From assembly GCA_963836265.1 (NCBI GenBank), contig CAWIIO010000001.1, positions 1 to 64,000 of the forward strand: 64,000 nucleotides of DNA, given 5' to 3'. The DNA is from CAIWHR01 sp963836265 (GTDB lineage: Bacteria > Pseudomonadota > Gammaproteobacteria > Burkholderiales > Casimicrobiaceae). The notes under the pieces are model-generated. The model was not told where the DNA came from. It saw nothing but the letters and a program-made list of their open reading frames with translations, and searched no databases. This document shows, in pieces, positions 17,523 through 25,315 of the stretch. The position numbers and the translations under genes were made by a program. Every line of letters begins with the position of its first letter. The first letter of the stretch is position 1.

Positions 17523-18115
17523 TTCGCGCTCGCCGGTTCGGCCGCTCTTTCAGCCGCGTGCTGCTGGGCCAGCACGTCCTCGAGCTCCTCGACGTCGTGC
17601 AGCCGCGGCGGCCAGCGGTTGTCGCGGATGCACAGGATGCAGCGGAGCGCCTCGGCTACGCCCTGCAACGCGAGCAGCGCCGCGCCGAACGGGATCAGGA
17701 GCTTGAGCTGCCAGACCGGGATGCCCACCGGGCTGTTGACGCTCACCTCGCGGATCCTGAACGCCTCGATCCCGTATTGCCAGCCGGCGATCACCAGCGC
17801 CAGCACGCCGGGAAAAAAAAACAGCACGTAGAGCGTGAGTTCGACGAGGCCCTGAGTTCGCGGGCGCCACAAGCGATAGACGAAGTCCCCGCGCACGTGG
17901 CCGTTGCGCGACAGCGTGTATGCGCCCGCCATGAAGAACATCGCGCCGTACATGAGATAGCTGAAGTCGAACGCCCAGCTCGTCGGACTGTCGAGCACGT
18001 AGCGCACGAATACCTCGTACGAGGTGCCGAAGGTCAGGATGATGATGCACCAGGCGAAGGCGTGCCCGACCGTCCTGCTCAACTGGTCGACGCCGTAGAT
18101 GAAGCGGCTGATCAT
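17519..18115 (-). CDS. dctQ: TRAP transporter small permease
   Basis: DctQ is the four-helix partner of DctM. Membrane segments are visible at AFAWCIIILTFGTSYEVFVR, FSYLMYGAMFFMAGAYTLSR, ELTLYVLFFFPGVLALVIAG and LLIPFGAALLALQGVAEAL. ATG 18115 (MISRFIYGVDQL, 198 residues) is preferred. The alternative at 18148 lies inside the terminator hairpin that follows the substrate-binding-protein gene. Confidence 0.93.
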   Translation of the reverse strand: MISRFIYGVDQLSRTVGHAFAWCIIILTFGTSYEVFVRYVLDSPTSWAFDFSYLMYGAMFFMAGAYTLSRNGHVRGDFVYRLWRPRTQGLVELTLYVLFFFPGVLALVIAGWQYGIEAFRIREVSVNSPVGIPVWQLKLLIPFGAALLALQGVAEALRCILCIRDNRWPPRLHDVEELEDVLAQQHAAERAAEPASAK

Positions 18116-18145
18116 TCGGAGCCCCTGCGCGCGGCTGCGCACCGA

Positions 18146-18178
18146 CAAAAACAGGGCGGCGCGCGAGGCACCGCCCTG
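18146..18178 (-). terminator. Intrinsic terminator behind the TRAP binding protein gene
   Basis: On the minus strand CAGGGCGG and CCGCCCTG form a hairpin followed by TTTTTG. It lies between the binding-protein stop (18206) and the dctQ start. It would let some transcripts stop after the binding-protein gene, so that this protein is made in excess of the permease. Confidence 0.75.
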
Positions 18179-18205
18179 ATCGAAACTTCCCGCTGCAGCG
18201 TACCT

Positions 18206-19369
18206 TCAGGCCACCGGGAGCTTGGTCTTGAAGATGTGCTCGTAGCCCATCTTGAACGGAGCGTCGTTCAGGAACCAGTAATAGCAGACGTCCTTGGCCC
18301 ACGCGCGCTGGGATTCGACCACCCGCTTGAAGAAGGGATCCTCGTCCGAGAGGCGCTTGGTCAGCACGTCCCAGGCCACGAGCTGCGCCTCGAAGACGGA
18401 GTTAGGCGTCCGGCTCACGTTGACCTTGTCCTTGTTGATCAGGATCTGCAGGTCCTTCGGATAGTTCTTCATCGCGGTCCAGTAATTGGCCGAGGACGCC
18501 GCCTCGGCGCTGTAGCGCCAGATCGCCTGCAGGTCCTTCGGCATGGCATCCCATTTCTTCTGGTTGAGTTGGATCTCGAAGAACTCCATCGCCTGGTGGA
18601 ACGAGCCCAGCTCGTAATTCTTGATCACGTCCGCGGAGCCGAAGCGCATGTCGGAGGTCGGGTTGTTGTACTCGAACGCATCGATCACGCCACGTTCGAG
18701 CGCGGGAATGATTTCGCCGCCCGGCAGCTGCGTCACTTTTGCGCCCATCTCCTGGAACAGGTCCGCTGCCAGACCCACGGTCCGGTACTTGAGGCCCTTG
18801 AGCTGGCTCGCGTTGGTGATCGGCTTCTTGAACCAGCCGAGCGGCTGCGTGGGCATCGGCATCGCGAAGAAGCCGACGTAGTTGAGGTCGATCTTCTTCA
18901 GCAGCTCGTGGTAGAGCTCGAGCCCGCCGCCGCGGTAGATCCAGGAAAGCGTCTGAAAAGCGTCCATGCCGTTGATCGGGCCGGAGCCGAACAGGGATGC
19001 GACCTTCGACTTGCCATACCAGTACACCGGCACCGTGTGCCCGGCATCGAGCACGCCCTTCGAAACCGCGTCGGACACCTCGAACGCCTTCACCACCGCG
19101 CCGGCGACGAGGTAGTCGACCTTCAGCCGGCCTCCCGCCATCTCGTTGACGCGGGTGACGAACTCCATCGCAAACTCGTTGAAAATATCGGTGGAGCTCC
19201 AAGCCCCTTGCATCTTGATGACGATCGGCGACTGCGCGACCGATATCATCGGGAAGCCAAGCGCTGCGCCGCCGGCGGCAGCACCAGTGGCAGCCTTCAG
19301 GAACTTGCGCCGGGAACCGGCGGATGGCTGAGACTCGACTTTCGCCGAGACGGGCGGCTTGCTGGTCAT
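18206..19369 (-). CDS. dctP: TRAP transporter substrate-binding protein
   Basis: This periplasmic receptor hands its ligand to DctQM. ATG 19369 (387 residues) has AGGAGGA just upstream. The N-terminus carries a twin-arginine signal, SRRKFLKAATGAAAGG, with cleavage after SVAQS. The mature part has DctP/TakP-like features: WSSTDIFNEFAMEFVTRVNE, VPVYWYGKS, LKGLKYRTVGLAADLFQEMG and ALERGVIDAFEYNNPTSDMR. The resemblance is to the subgroup binding 2-oxo acids or aromatic carboxylates, but the ligand cannot be read from the sequence. Tat export suggests it folds in the cytoplasm. It is the first gene of the cluster. Confidence 0.93.
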   Translation of the reverse strand: MTSKPPVSAKVESQPSAGSRRKFLKAATGAAAGGAALGFPMISVAQSPIVIKMQGAWSSTDIFNEFAMEFVTRVNEMAGGRLKVDYLVAGAVVKAFEVSDAVSKGVLDAGHTVPVYWYGKSKVASLFGSGPINGMDAFQTLSWIYRGGGLELYHELLKKIDLNYVGFFAMPMPTQPLGWFKKPITNASQLKGLKYRTVGLAADLFQEMGAKVTQLPGGEIIPALERGVIDAFEYNNPTSDMRFGSADVIKNYELGSFHQAMEFFEIQLNQKKWDAMPKDLQAIWRYSAEAASSANYWTAMKNYPKDLQILINKDKVNVSRTPNSVFEAQLVAWDVLTKRLSDEDPFFKRVVESQRAWAKDVCYYWFLNDAPFKMGYEHIFKTKLPVA

Positions 19370-19625
19370 GATTCCTCCTCCATTAGATGTGGCGCGTTGC
19401 CGTGCCGGGGCTTGCCATTTGCAGGCTGGCCGTTGGTCGTCGTGAAGCCCTCTCCAACACTTCTCGGGGGCAGATACCGGATCGCGGTGGGCGCGGGCAG
19501 GTATTCCCCTGCTTTGTTGGAAAGAGTCTATACCCGCAGGTTCCCCGGCGTCCACGGCCTTGCGCGCTCCCTTGGGGGAATGCGGCGCCGCTGTCGTCCA
19601 CAAGGCGGAGCGGGCAAGCGCCGCT

Positions 19626-20267
19626 CTAGGGAGCCAGCGCGCGCCGGTCCCGCAGCGCTTGCGCCAGCGTCCCGCTGTCCACGTACTCGAGCTCGCCGCC
19701 GACGGGCACGCCGCGGGCGAGGCGGCTCACCTGGAGGCCTCGGGCAACGAGGAGCTCGCCGATGTAGTGGGCTGTTGCCTCGCCTTCGTTGGTGAAGTTG
19801 GTGGCCAGCACGACCTCCCTGACCACACCGTCGGTCGCCCGGTCGATCAGCCGGTCGAGCCGGATTTCCTTCGGGCCGATGCCGTCGAGCGGAGAGAGCC
19901 GCCCCATGAGCACGAAATACAGGCCGGAGTACGCCTGCGTGTTCTCGACCATCAGCAGGTCGGCGGGCGTTTCGACCACGCAGAGGAGCGCCGCATCGCG
20001 CTTCGCCGACCGGCACAACGGGCAGACGACGTCCTCGGTGAACGTGTTGCAGCGCTCGCAGTGGCGCACGGTGGCCGCCGCATGCTGGAGTGCGTTGGCA
20101 AGACGAACTGCGCCGTCCCGGTCGTGCTGCAGCAGGTGCAGGGCCATCCGCTGCGCCGCCTTCGGGCCGACGCCCGGGAGGCAGCGCAACGCGCGCGCAA
20201 GATCGTCGAGGCCGGACGTCGGCGCGACGCCGGGCACCGCCCGTGTGCCAGAAATGCGATCGGTCAT
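19626..20267 (-). CDS. recR: Recombination mediator RecR
   Basis: RecR works with RecF and RecO to load RecA on gapped DNA. The 213 residues contain an N-terminal helix-hairpin-helix (CLPGVGPKAAQRMALHLL), a Cys4 zinc finger (HCERCNTFTEDVVCPLC), and a Toprim domain (CVVETPADLLMVENTQAYSG, with IGPKEIRLDRL). Length is slightly over the usual 200. It is downstream of ybaB, the standard order, with a short repeat in the 131-bp gap. Confidence 0.96.
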   Translation of the reverse strand: MTDRISGTRAVPGVAPTSGLDDLARALRCLPGVGPKAAQRMALHLLQHDRDGAVRLANALQHAAATVRHCERCNTFTEDVVCPLCRSAKRDAALLCVVETPADLLMVENTQAYSGLYFVLMGRLSPLDGIGPKEIRLDRLIDRATDGVVREVVLATNFTNEGEATAHYIGELLVARGLQVSRLARGVPVGGELEYVDSGTLAQALRDRRALAP

Positions 20268-20274
20268 CCTGCGC

Positions 20275-20348
20275 CGTCATTCCCGCGAAGGCGGGAATCC
20301 ACTGTCGTTCGGAAAGAGTCGCCGGGTCCCCGCCTGCGCAGGGACGAC
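20275..20348. repeat. Hairpin repeat of the ATTCCCGC...GCGGGAAT type
   Basis: The first half is a perfect 8-bp hairpin, ATTCCCGC (20279-20286) with GCGGGAAT (20291-20298). About 35 bp later comes a second hairpin built on GTCCC and GGGAC (20326-20345). The two half-elements face each other, which resembles the dispersed dRS3-like repeats seen in betaproteobacteria. It fills the recR-ybaB gap. Only one copy is in this window, so the family assignment rests on recall. Confidence 0.6.
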
Positions 20349-20398
20349 AGCCTGCCAGCGATGCTGGCGTTCACCAGGAGTTGCGCGGGACAAGACTC

Positions 20399-20725
20399 CT
20401 AAAACGGCAGCTTGAAGCCCGGCGGCATCGGCATCCCCATCGTCAGGCCCGCCATTTTTTCCTGCGTTGCGGCCTCGACCCGGCGCACCGCGTCGTTGAC
20501 GGCCGCGGTCACCAGATCCTCCAGCATATCCTTGTCTTCGCTCAGGAGCGTGGGATCGATCGTCACGCGCTTCACGTCGTGCTTGCAGGTCATCACGACT
20601 TTCACGAGGCCGGCGCCTGCCTGGCCCTCGACCTCGGTGCTCGCAAGTTCGTCCTGCGCCTTCTTGAGGTTGTCCTGCATCTGCTGCGCCTGCTTCATCA
20701 GGCCGGCGAGCTGGTCTTTCATCAT
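20399..20725 (-). CDS. ybaB: YbaB/EbfC nucleoid-associated protein
   Basis: This is a small dimeric DNA-binding protein of 108 residues with the expected core: LAGLMKQAQQMQDNLKKAQD, then VKVVMTCKHDVKRVTIDPTL and MLEDLVTAAVNDAVRRVE. The C-terminal GMPMPPGFKLPF is usual. It lies between dnaX and recR, as in most proteobacteria. Confidence 0.96.
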   Translation of the reverse strand: MMKDQLAGLMKQAQQMQDNLKKAQDELASTEVEGQAGAGLVKVVMTCKHDVKRVTIDPTLLSEDKDMLEDLVTAAVNDAVRRVEAATQEKMAGLTMGMPMPPGFKLPF

Positions 20726-20773
20726 GGTGCGACTCCTTGCCCGCCGCGGCGGCGTACGCGCCGCGGCACTTGG

Positions 20774-22402
20774 CTACGATACCGGCTTGATCGAATCGGG
20801 TTTGATCGTCGCATCGAACCGATCCAGCACCTCGCGAACGAACGGCTCGCTGCGAAAGGTGGATTCGTCCTTCGCCCGTTGCTCGATGCGCGCTCGCCTT
20901 TCCTGCGCCGCAAGCGACGCGTCCGCGGCGCCTCCGACTTCGAAGGCAAGCAGCAACTTGCGCCCGGTCGCCTGGTCGAGCGCGACCTTGAGCTTGTCCG
21001 AATAGGCTTTGTCTGCAAGATGCTTGTGCGCTGCAGGCAGTGCCAGCGTGACGACATTGCCCTTGATCGACTTCAATTCGGTCTGCGCGGCGAGTTGCGC
21101 CGCGATGGGCGGCAGCTTCAGCCGCGCGACGAATGCCGGCCAATTGGCGACGTCCTCGGGCAGCTGCACCTCCGGCGCCGCGTCGCCGGAAATAGCGGAA
21201 GCGTTGGCCGGTGACGCGACCGCCTCGGCGTTCGCAACGGCCGCCTCCGCCACTTTGCTGCGCGCAGGCCCCGCATTTCCGGTGTTGCTGCCCGGCGCGA
21301 TACCCCCCGGCGCCACGGCGCCGCCCGGCTCGAAGGCCAGAAGACGCAGCAGCGTCATCGAGAAACCCGTTGCCTCGTCGGGGGCGAGCGCGAGGTCGGC
21401 GCGGCCCTGCACGCAGATCTGATAGGCAAGCTGCACGGCTTCCGGCGTCATCTGCGCCGCAAACGCGGCGACGCGCTCGGCATCGACGTCGGCTCCAGAG
21501 CCCGGCACCGTCTGAATGACGGCGATCCGGTGGAAGAGCGATGCGAGCTCGTCCAACGCAGCCGCGAACCCGATGCTGCGGGCGGACATTGCGTCGGCCT
21601 CGGCCAGAAGCGCCGGCCCGTTTCCCGCGTTGAGCGCTTCGACGATCCGGTAGACATATTCCTTGTCGACCGCGCCCAGCATCGTCCGCACGCCTTGCTC
21701 GCGCACTTCGCCGCCGCCGTAGGCAATGGCCTGATCGAGGAGCGACAGCGCGTCGCGCATCGAGCCCTGCGCGCTCTTCGCGATCAGCGCGAGTGCGCTG
21801 CGGTCGGCGTTGACGCTCTCGGCTTCGAGGATCGCGCCGAGTCGTTCCGCGATCAACGCCGGCGGCAGCTGCTTCAGGTTGAACTGCAGGCAACGCGACA
21901 GCACGGTGACGGGAATCTTCTGCGGGTCGGTCGTCGCGAGCACGAACTTGACGTGCTCCGGCGGTTCCTCGAGCGTCTTCAGCATCGAGTTGAACGCGGC
22001 TTTCGAAAGCATGTGGACTTCGTCGATCAGGTAGACTTTGTAGCGCCCGACCGTCGGCGCGTAGCGCGCGTTGTCGAGGATCTCGCGCATGTTGTCGATG
22101 CCCGTGTTGGACGCGGCGTCGAGCTCGAGCAGGTCGACGAAACGGCCGGCGTCGATGTCGACGCAAGCCGCGCACGTGCCGCAGGGGGTCGCCGTAACGC
22201 CGTGCGTGATGCAGTTCAGGCTTTTGGCGAGAATCCGCGCGATCGTCGTCTTGCCGACGCCCCGCGTCCCGGTGAGCAGGTACGCGTGGTGCAGACGCCC
22301 CCGGGACAGCGCGTTGGTCAGCGCGGTGACCACGTGCTCCTGTCCGGCGAGCTCGGCGAATGTCTTCGGCCGCCACTTCCGGGCAAGAACCTGATAGGTC
22401 AT
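20774..22402 (-). CDS. dnaX: DNA polymerase III subunits gamma and tau
   Basis: DnaX is the AAA+ clamp-loader ATPase that also tethers the polymerase cores. From ATG 22402 it starts MTYQVLARKWRPKTFAELAG. It has Walker A in TGTRGVGKTTIARILAK, four zinc-ligand Cys in CITHGVTATPCGTCAAC, Walker B in LIDEVHMLSKAAFNSMLK, and sensor and arginine-finger region LSRCLQFNLKQL. The C-terminal part from about residue 370 is Ala-rich linker, then a tau-like domain. Length is 542 residues, short for tau but normal in betaproteobacteria. The longer frame to 22642 runs through the SRP RNA gene and is rejected. Confidence 0.96.
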   Translation of the reverse strand: MTYQVLARKWRPKTFAELAGQEHVVTALTNALSRGRLHHAYLLTGTRGVGKTTIARILAKSLNCITHGVTATPCGTCAACVDIDAGRFVDLLELDAASNTGIDNMREILDNARYAPTVGRYKVYLIDEVHMLSKAAFNSMLKTLEEPPEHVKFVLATTDPQKIPVTVLSRCLQFNLKQLPPALIAERLGAILEAESVNADRSALALIAKSAQGSMRDALSLLDQAIAYGGGEVREQGVRTMLGAVDKEYVYRIVEALNAGNGPALLAEADAMSARSIGFAAALDELASLFHRIAVIQTVPGSGADVDAERVAAFAAQMTPEAVQLAYQICVQGRADLALAPDEATGFSMTLLRLLAFEPGGAVAPGGIAPGSNTGNAGPARSKVAEAAVANAEAVASPANASAISGDAAPEVQLPEDVANWPAFVARLKLPPIAAQLAAQTELKSIKGNVVTLALPAAHKHLADKAYSDKLKVALDQATGRKLLLAFEVGGAADASLAAQERRARIEQRAKDESTFRSEPFVREVLDRFDATIKPDSIKPVS

Positions 22403-22562
22403 GGCGTTGGTCGATTTTGCATTCGAAGCACAAGTCCACTTGCCGGCGGCACGGCTCCAAGACGCGGGGACCCGAGACCGCGCAACGTACGCGGACGTAC
22501 GCGTGGCGATCGGGGGAGCGCGCAATGCAGTGTCAGGCCGATCCGGCGAGCAAGAGAAAGGT

Positions 22563-22658
22563 GGCGAGCCGTTCCCCCGGCACTTGCGGGGAATCGCTGT
22601 GGCTGCTTCCTTCCGGACCTGACCAGGTTCACGACGCCGCAATGCGGGGCGACCCGCC
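22563..22658 (-). ncRNA. ffs: Signal recognition particle RNA (4.5S)
   Basis: The minus strand holds the conserved SRP domain, GGTCAGGTCCGGAAGGAAGC, with CAGG pairing and the GGAA tetraloop region. The outer ends pair: GGCGGGTCG (22658-22650) with CGGCTCGCC (22571-22563). The size, about 96 nt, fits bacterial 4.5S RNA. It lies just upstream of dnaX on the same strand, a common position. The RNA binds Ffh and targets membrane proteins. Confidence 0.93.
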
Positions 22659-22819
22659 GTTGATCGGTGCGGGCGAGCGCAAGCTGATGATTATCGGCCA
22701 TCCGCCCATCGACAGCAAGCGCGGTGGGCAGCCGCGACCGGCGCCGCTCGACGCTGTCGCTATAATCGGCCGGGTCGCCTGCCCGCGTCTGCGCCGCTAT
22801 CGCCTTCCATCGAAAACCG

Positions 22820-24331
22820 TTGCGCCGCGCCATCCTCATCGTCGCCGGGGTTGCGGCGGCGACGGCGTTCGTCTTGCTCGTTCCGCTTCCCGTCAGCCAT
22901 CAGCCTCCGGCGCCAGCCCCCCCGGAGAACCCGATTGAGCTCGTCGTGTTTGTGCGCCCGGGACCGATCGTCTATTTCCCGGGTCCGGACGGCTCGTTCG
23001 TGGGTTTCGACGCCGACCTCGTGCGATTGTTCGCACGAGAGAAAAAAATACCTGTCCGGTTCGTGACGGCGGATTCGACGGCGGAGCTCTTCGCTGCGCT
23101 CGAGAGAGGCGAAGCGCACCTCGCCGTCGGCGGGTTGCTGCGGCCTCCTCCCCCGCGTCCGCCGCTCGGCATGAGCGGCGTGCCGGTCCGCCTCGCTTCC
23201 GCCGCCGCCCGGGTCTGGCCATCGGTACTGTGGACGATCGGCTATTACGCCGTCGAGCCGGTGCTCATCTACAATGCGGATGGCTTCAAGCCCGCCAACT
23301 GGGACGATCTCGACGGGGAAACGGTCGCTTATGTCGACGCGCCCGGCCTCGATCCCGAGATTGGGCGGCTTCGCGGCGCGCATCCGGAAATCACCTGGCG
23401 CTCCATCGCGCTCCCGTCGCCGTCCGAGCTCATCGCCCAGGTCTCCGACGGGACGCTTTCCTACGCGATCGTAGGCTCGCTGGCCGCGGCCGTCGTGCGC
23501 AACATCTATCTCGAATTCGAAGTGGCGTTTCCGATCGGCGGCAAACGCGAATTCTCCTGGGCCGTTTCGCCGCATGATCCGAAGCTCGCGCAAGAGCTGA
23601 ACCGGTTCCTCACGCGCGCGAAGCGCGACGGGACGATCACCCGTCTCGTCGAACGCTACGCTCCCCAAGACCGTCAGTTCCTGCGGATCGACGCACTCGG
23701 CCTGCAGGAAAAGATGCGCACGCTGCTGCCGCAATACCGGCCGATCTTCCGCGACTCGCAGGCGAAGACCGGCCTCGACTGGCGGCTCCTTGCGGCAATC
23801 GCGTACCAGGAATCGAAATGGGACTCGTCGGCGCAGAGCGATACGGGCGTGCGCGGTTTCATGCAGCTCACCGAAGACACGGCGAAGCTCCTGGGTGTCA
23901 CCAACCTGCTCGATCCCACCCAGAACGTACGCGCCGCAGCTCGATACCTGAAAAGCCTCAAGGACAAGCTGCCCGAGCGGATTGCCGAACCCGATCGGAC
24001 GTGGCTCGCGCTCGCCGCCTACAACATCGGCATCGGCCACCTCGAGGACGCGCGCATCCTCGCGCAGAAGCAAGGCCTCGATCCGGACCATTGGAGCGAC
24101 GTGAAAAAGGCACTGCCGCTCCTTGCGCTGCCCGAGTATCACGAGCAGACGAAGCTCGGCTACGCGCGGGGCGGCATGCCCGTCGCCTTCGTCGACCGGG
24201 TCCGCGGATACTACGACGTCCTGCTCGCGCACGAGCCGACACCGCAGCCGCGGCTTCGGCTGTTCGTGGACGCTCCCCCCGACCCGCCGGTTGCCGCTGC
24301 AACGGCCGACGCGACGCTGCCGAAAAAATAG
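22820..24331 (+). CDS. mltF: MltF-type membrane-bound lytic transglycosylase
   Basis: MltF cleaves peptidoglycan from the periplasmic face. The 503 residues begin with an N-terminal hydrophobic segment (AILIVAGVAAATAFVLLVPL). A periplasmic binding-protein-like regulatory domain follows (about 35-270, with VRPGPIVYFPGPDGSFVGFD). A C-terminal goose-lysozyme/SLT domain holds the catalytic Glu in IAYQESKWDSSAQSDTGVRG, then FMQLTEDTA and ALAAYNIGIGH. The first residue is TTG 22820. TATAAT at 22761-22766 upstream could be its -10, without a clear -35. The next gene starts about 120 bp later. Confidence 0.9.
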   Translation: MRRAILIVAGVAAATAFVLLVPLPVSHQPPAPAPPENPIELVVFVRPGPIVYFPGPDGSFVGFDADLVRLFAREKKIPVRFVTADSTAELFAALERGEAHLAVGGLLRPPPPRPPLGMSGVPVRLASAAARVWPSVLWTIGYYAVEPVLIYNADGFKPANWDDLDGETVAYVDAPGLDPEIGRLRGAHPEITWRSIALPSPSELIAQVSDGTLSYAIVGSLAAAVVRNIYLEFEVAFPIGGKREFSWAVSPHDPKLAQELNRFLTRAKRDGTITRLVERYAPQDRQFLRIDALGLQEKMRTLLPQYRPIFRDSQAKTGLDWRLLAAIAYQESKWDSSAQSDTGVRGFMQLTEDTAKLLGVTNLLDPTQNVRAAARYLKSLKDKLPERIAEPDRTWLALAAYNIGIGHLEDARILAQKQGLDPDHWSDVKKALPLLALPEYHEQTKLGYARGGMPVAFVDRVRGYYDVLLAHEPTPQPRLRLFVDAPPDPPVAAATADATLPKK

Positions 24332-24453
24332 AAATGAGCCGTGGGGGCCGGGAGTGTCCCAAGGTCCAAGGCCGACGACGTCGAGGGCGACGTCCGGCGG
24401 ATGCGCTAACGCGGTGCCGCGGGCGGCGAGAGGCTCCGCGGTAGAATGACGAC

Positions 24454-25260
24454 GTGATTTCGAAGCCGTTCCTGCTTTTCCTTTGCCTGTGGCTCACGGC
24501 CCTCCCCGCGCCGGCGGAAGTCCCGGCGGCGTTGTCGCTCGAGGCGCTCACTTCCCCGGAACTTCGGGCCGCAATCCGGTCGGGAAAGACGACGATCATC
24601 GTGCCGATCGGCGGCACCGAGCAGAACGGCGCGCACATGACCCTGGGGAAGCACAACCGGCGCGTCAAGGTTCTCGCCGACCGGATCGCTGCGGCACTCG
24701 GCAATGCGCTGGTCGCCCCGGTGATCGCCTACGTGCCCGAGGGCAGCGTCGATCCGCCGACTGCGCATATGCGGTTCCCCGGGACCATCACCGTGCCCGA
24801 TGATGCGTTCGAGAAGATGCTCGAATCGGCGGCGCGAAGCTTTCGCCTGGCAGGCTTTCGCGACGTCGTGTTCATCGGCGACCACGGCGGCTACCAGAAC
24901 GACCTGCAGAATGTCGCGCAGCGCCTGAACCGCGCATGGCGCGGTACGAACGTGCGCGCGCATGCGATCGTCGAGTACTACACGAGTGCCGAAACCGCGT
25001 ATCCCCGGATGCTCAAATCCCGGGGCTACCGCGAAGAGGAAATCGGCTCCCACGCCGGCCTCGCCGACACGTCGCTCGCCCTGGCGGTCGACCCGAGTCT
25101 CGTGCGTGCGGAGATGCTCGGCGGAGGCGCGCCACCGTCGCGCGCTGAGGGCACGTACGGCGACCCGCGCCGCGCGACGGCCGCGCTCGGGCAGCAGGGC
25201 GTCGACCTTATCGTCGCGCAGACCGTCGGGGCGATCCGCAAAGCGACGGCGCGGCAATGA
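24454..25260 (+). CDS. Secreted creatininase-family protein
   Basis: This is a metal-dependent amidohydrolase of the creatininase family (creatinine and formamide-type amidases). A signal peptide covers the first 21 residues (FLLFLCLWLTALPAPAE), so it is exported, unlike most of the family. Metal-ligand motifs are recognisable: the Glu in IVPIGGTEQNGAHMTLGKH and the Asp/His in VFIGDHGGYQND. A downstream HAGLADTSLAL region is also conserved. Length, 268 residues, is typical. The substrate is unknown. It is followed 55 bp later by a secreted beta-propeller gene on the same strand, which may be its partner. Confidence 0.82.
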   Translation: MISKPFLLFLCLWLTALPAPAEVPAALSLEALTSPELRAAIRSGKTTIIVPIGGTEQNGAHMTLGKHNRRVKVLADRIAAALGNALVAPVIAYVPEGSVDPPTAHMRFPGTITVPDDAFEKMLESAARSFRLAGFRDVVFIGDHGGYQNDLQNVAQRLNRAWRGTNVRAHAIVEYYTSAETAYPRMLKSRGYREEEIGSHAGLADTSLALAVDPSLVRAEMLGGGAPPSRAEGTYGDPRRATAALGQQGVDLIVAQTVGAIRKATARQ

Positions 25261-25315
25261 CCCCGGGGCCTACGCCCGCAACGCAGTTTTTGGAATCTCT
25301 CGCTTAGGACCCGTC

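Noticed and set aside
19381..19440. Sigma54-type promoter upstream of the TRAP binding protein gene
   Set aside because: A TGGCA-like -24 exists on the minus strand, but the GG to GC spacing is wrong for a -12 element.
17558..19795. 745-codon open frame on the plus strand across the TRAP genes
   Set aside because: Antisense to dctQ and dctP, with Arg/His-rich composition typical of a shadow frame in GC-rich DNA and no domain.
22403..22642. N-terminal extension of DnaX
   Set aside because: The open frame runs through part of the SRP RNA gene. DnaX family similarity begins at the ATG at 22402.
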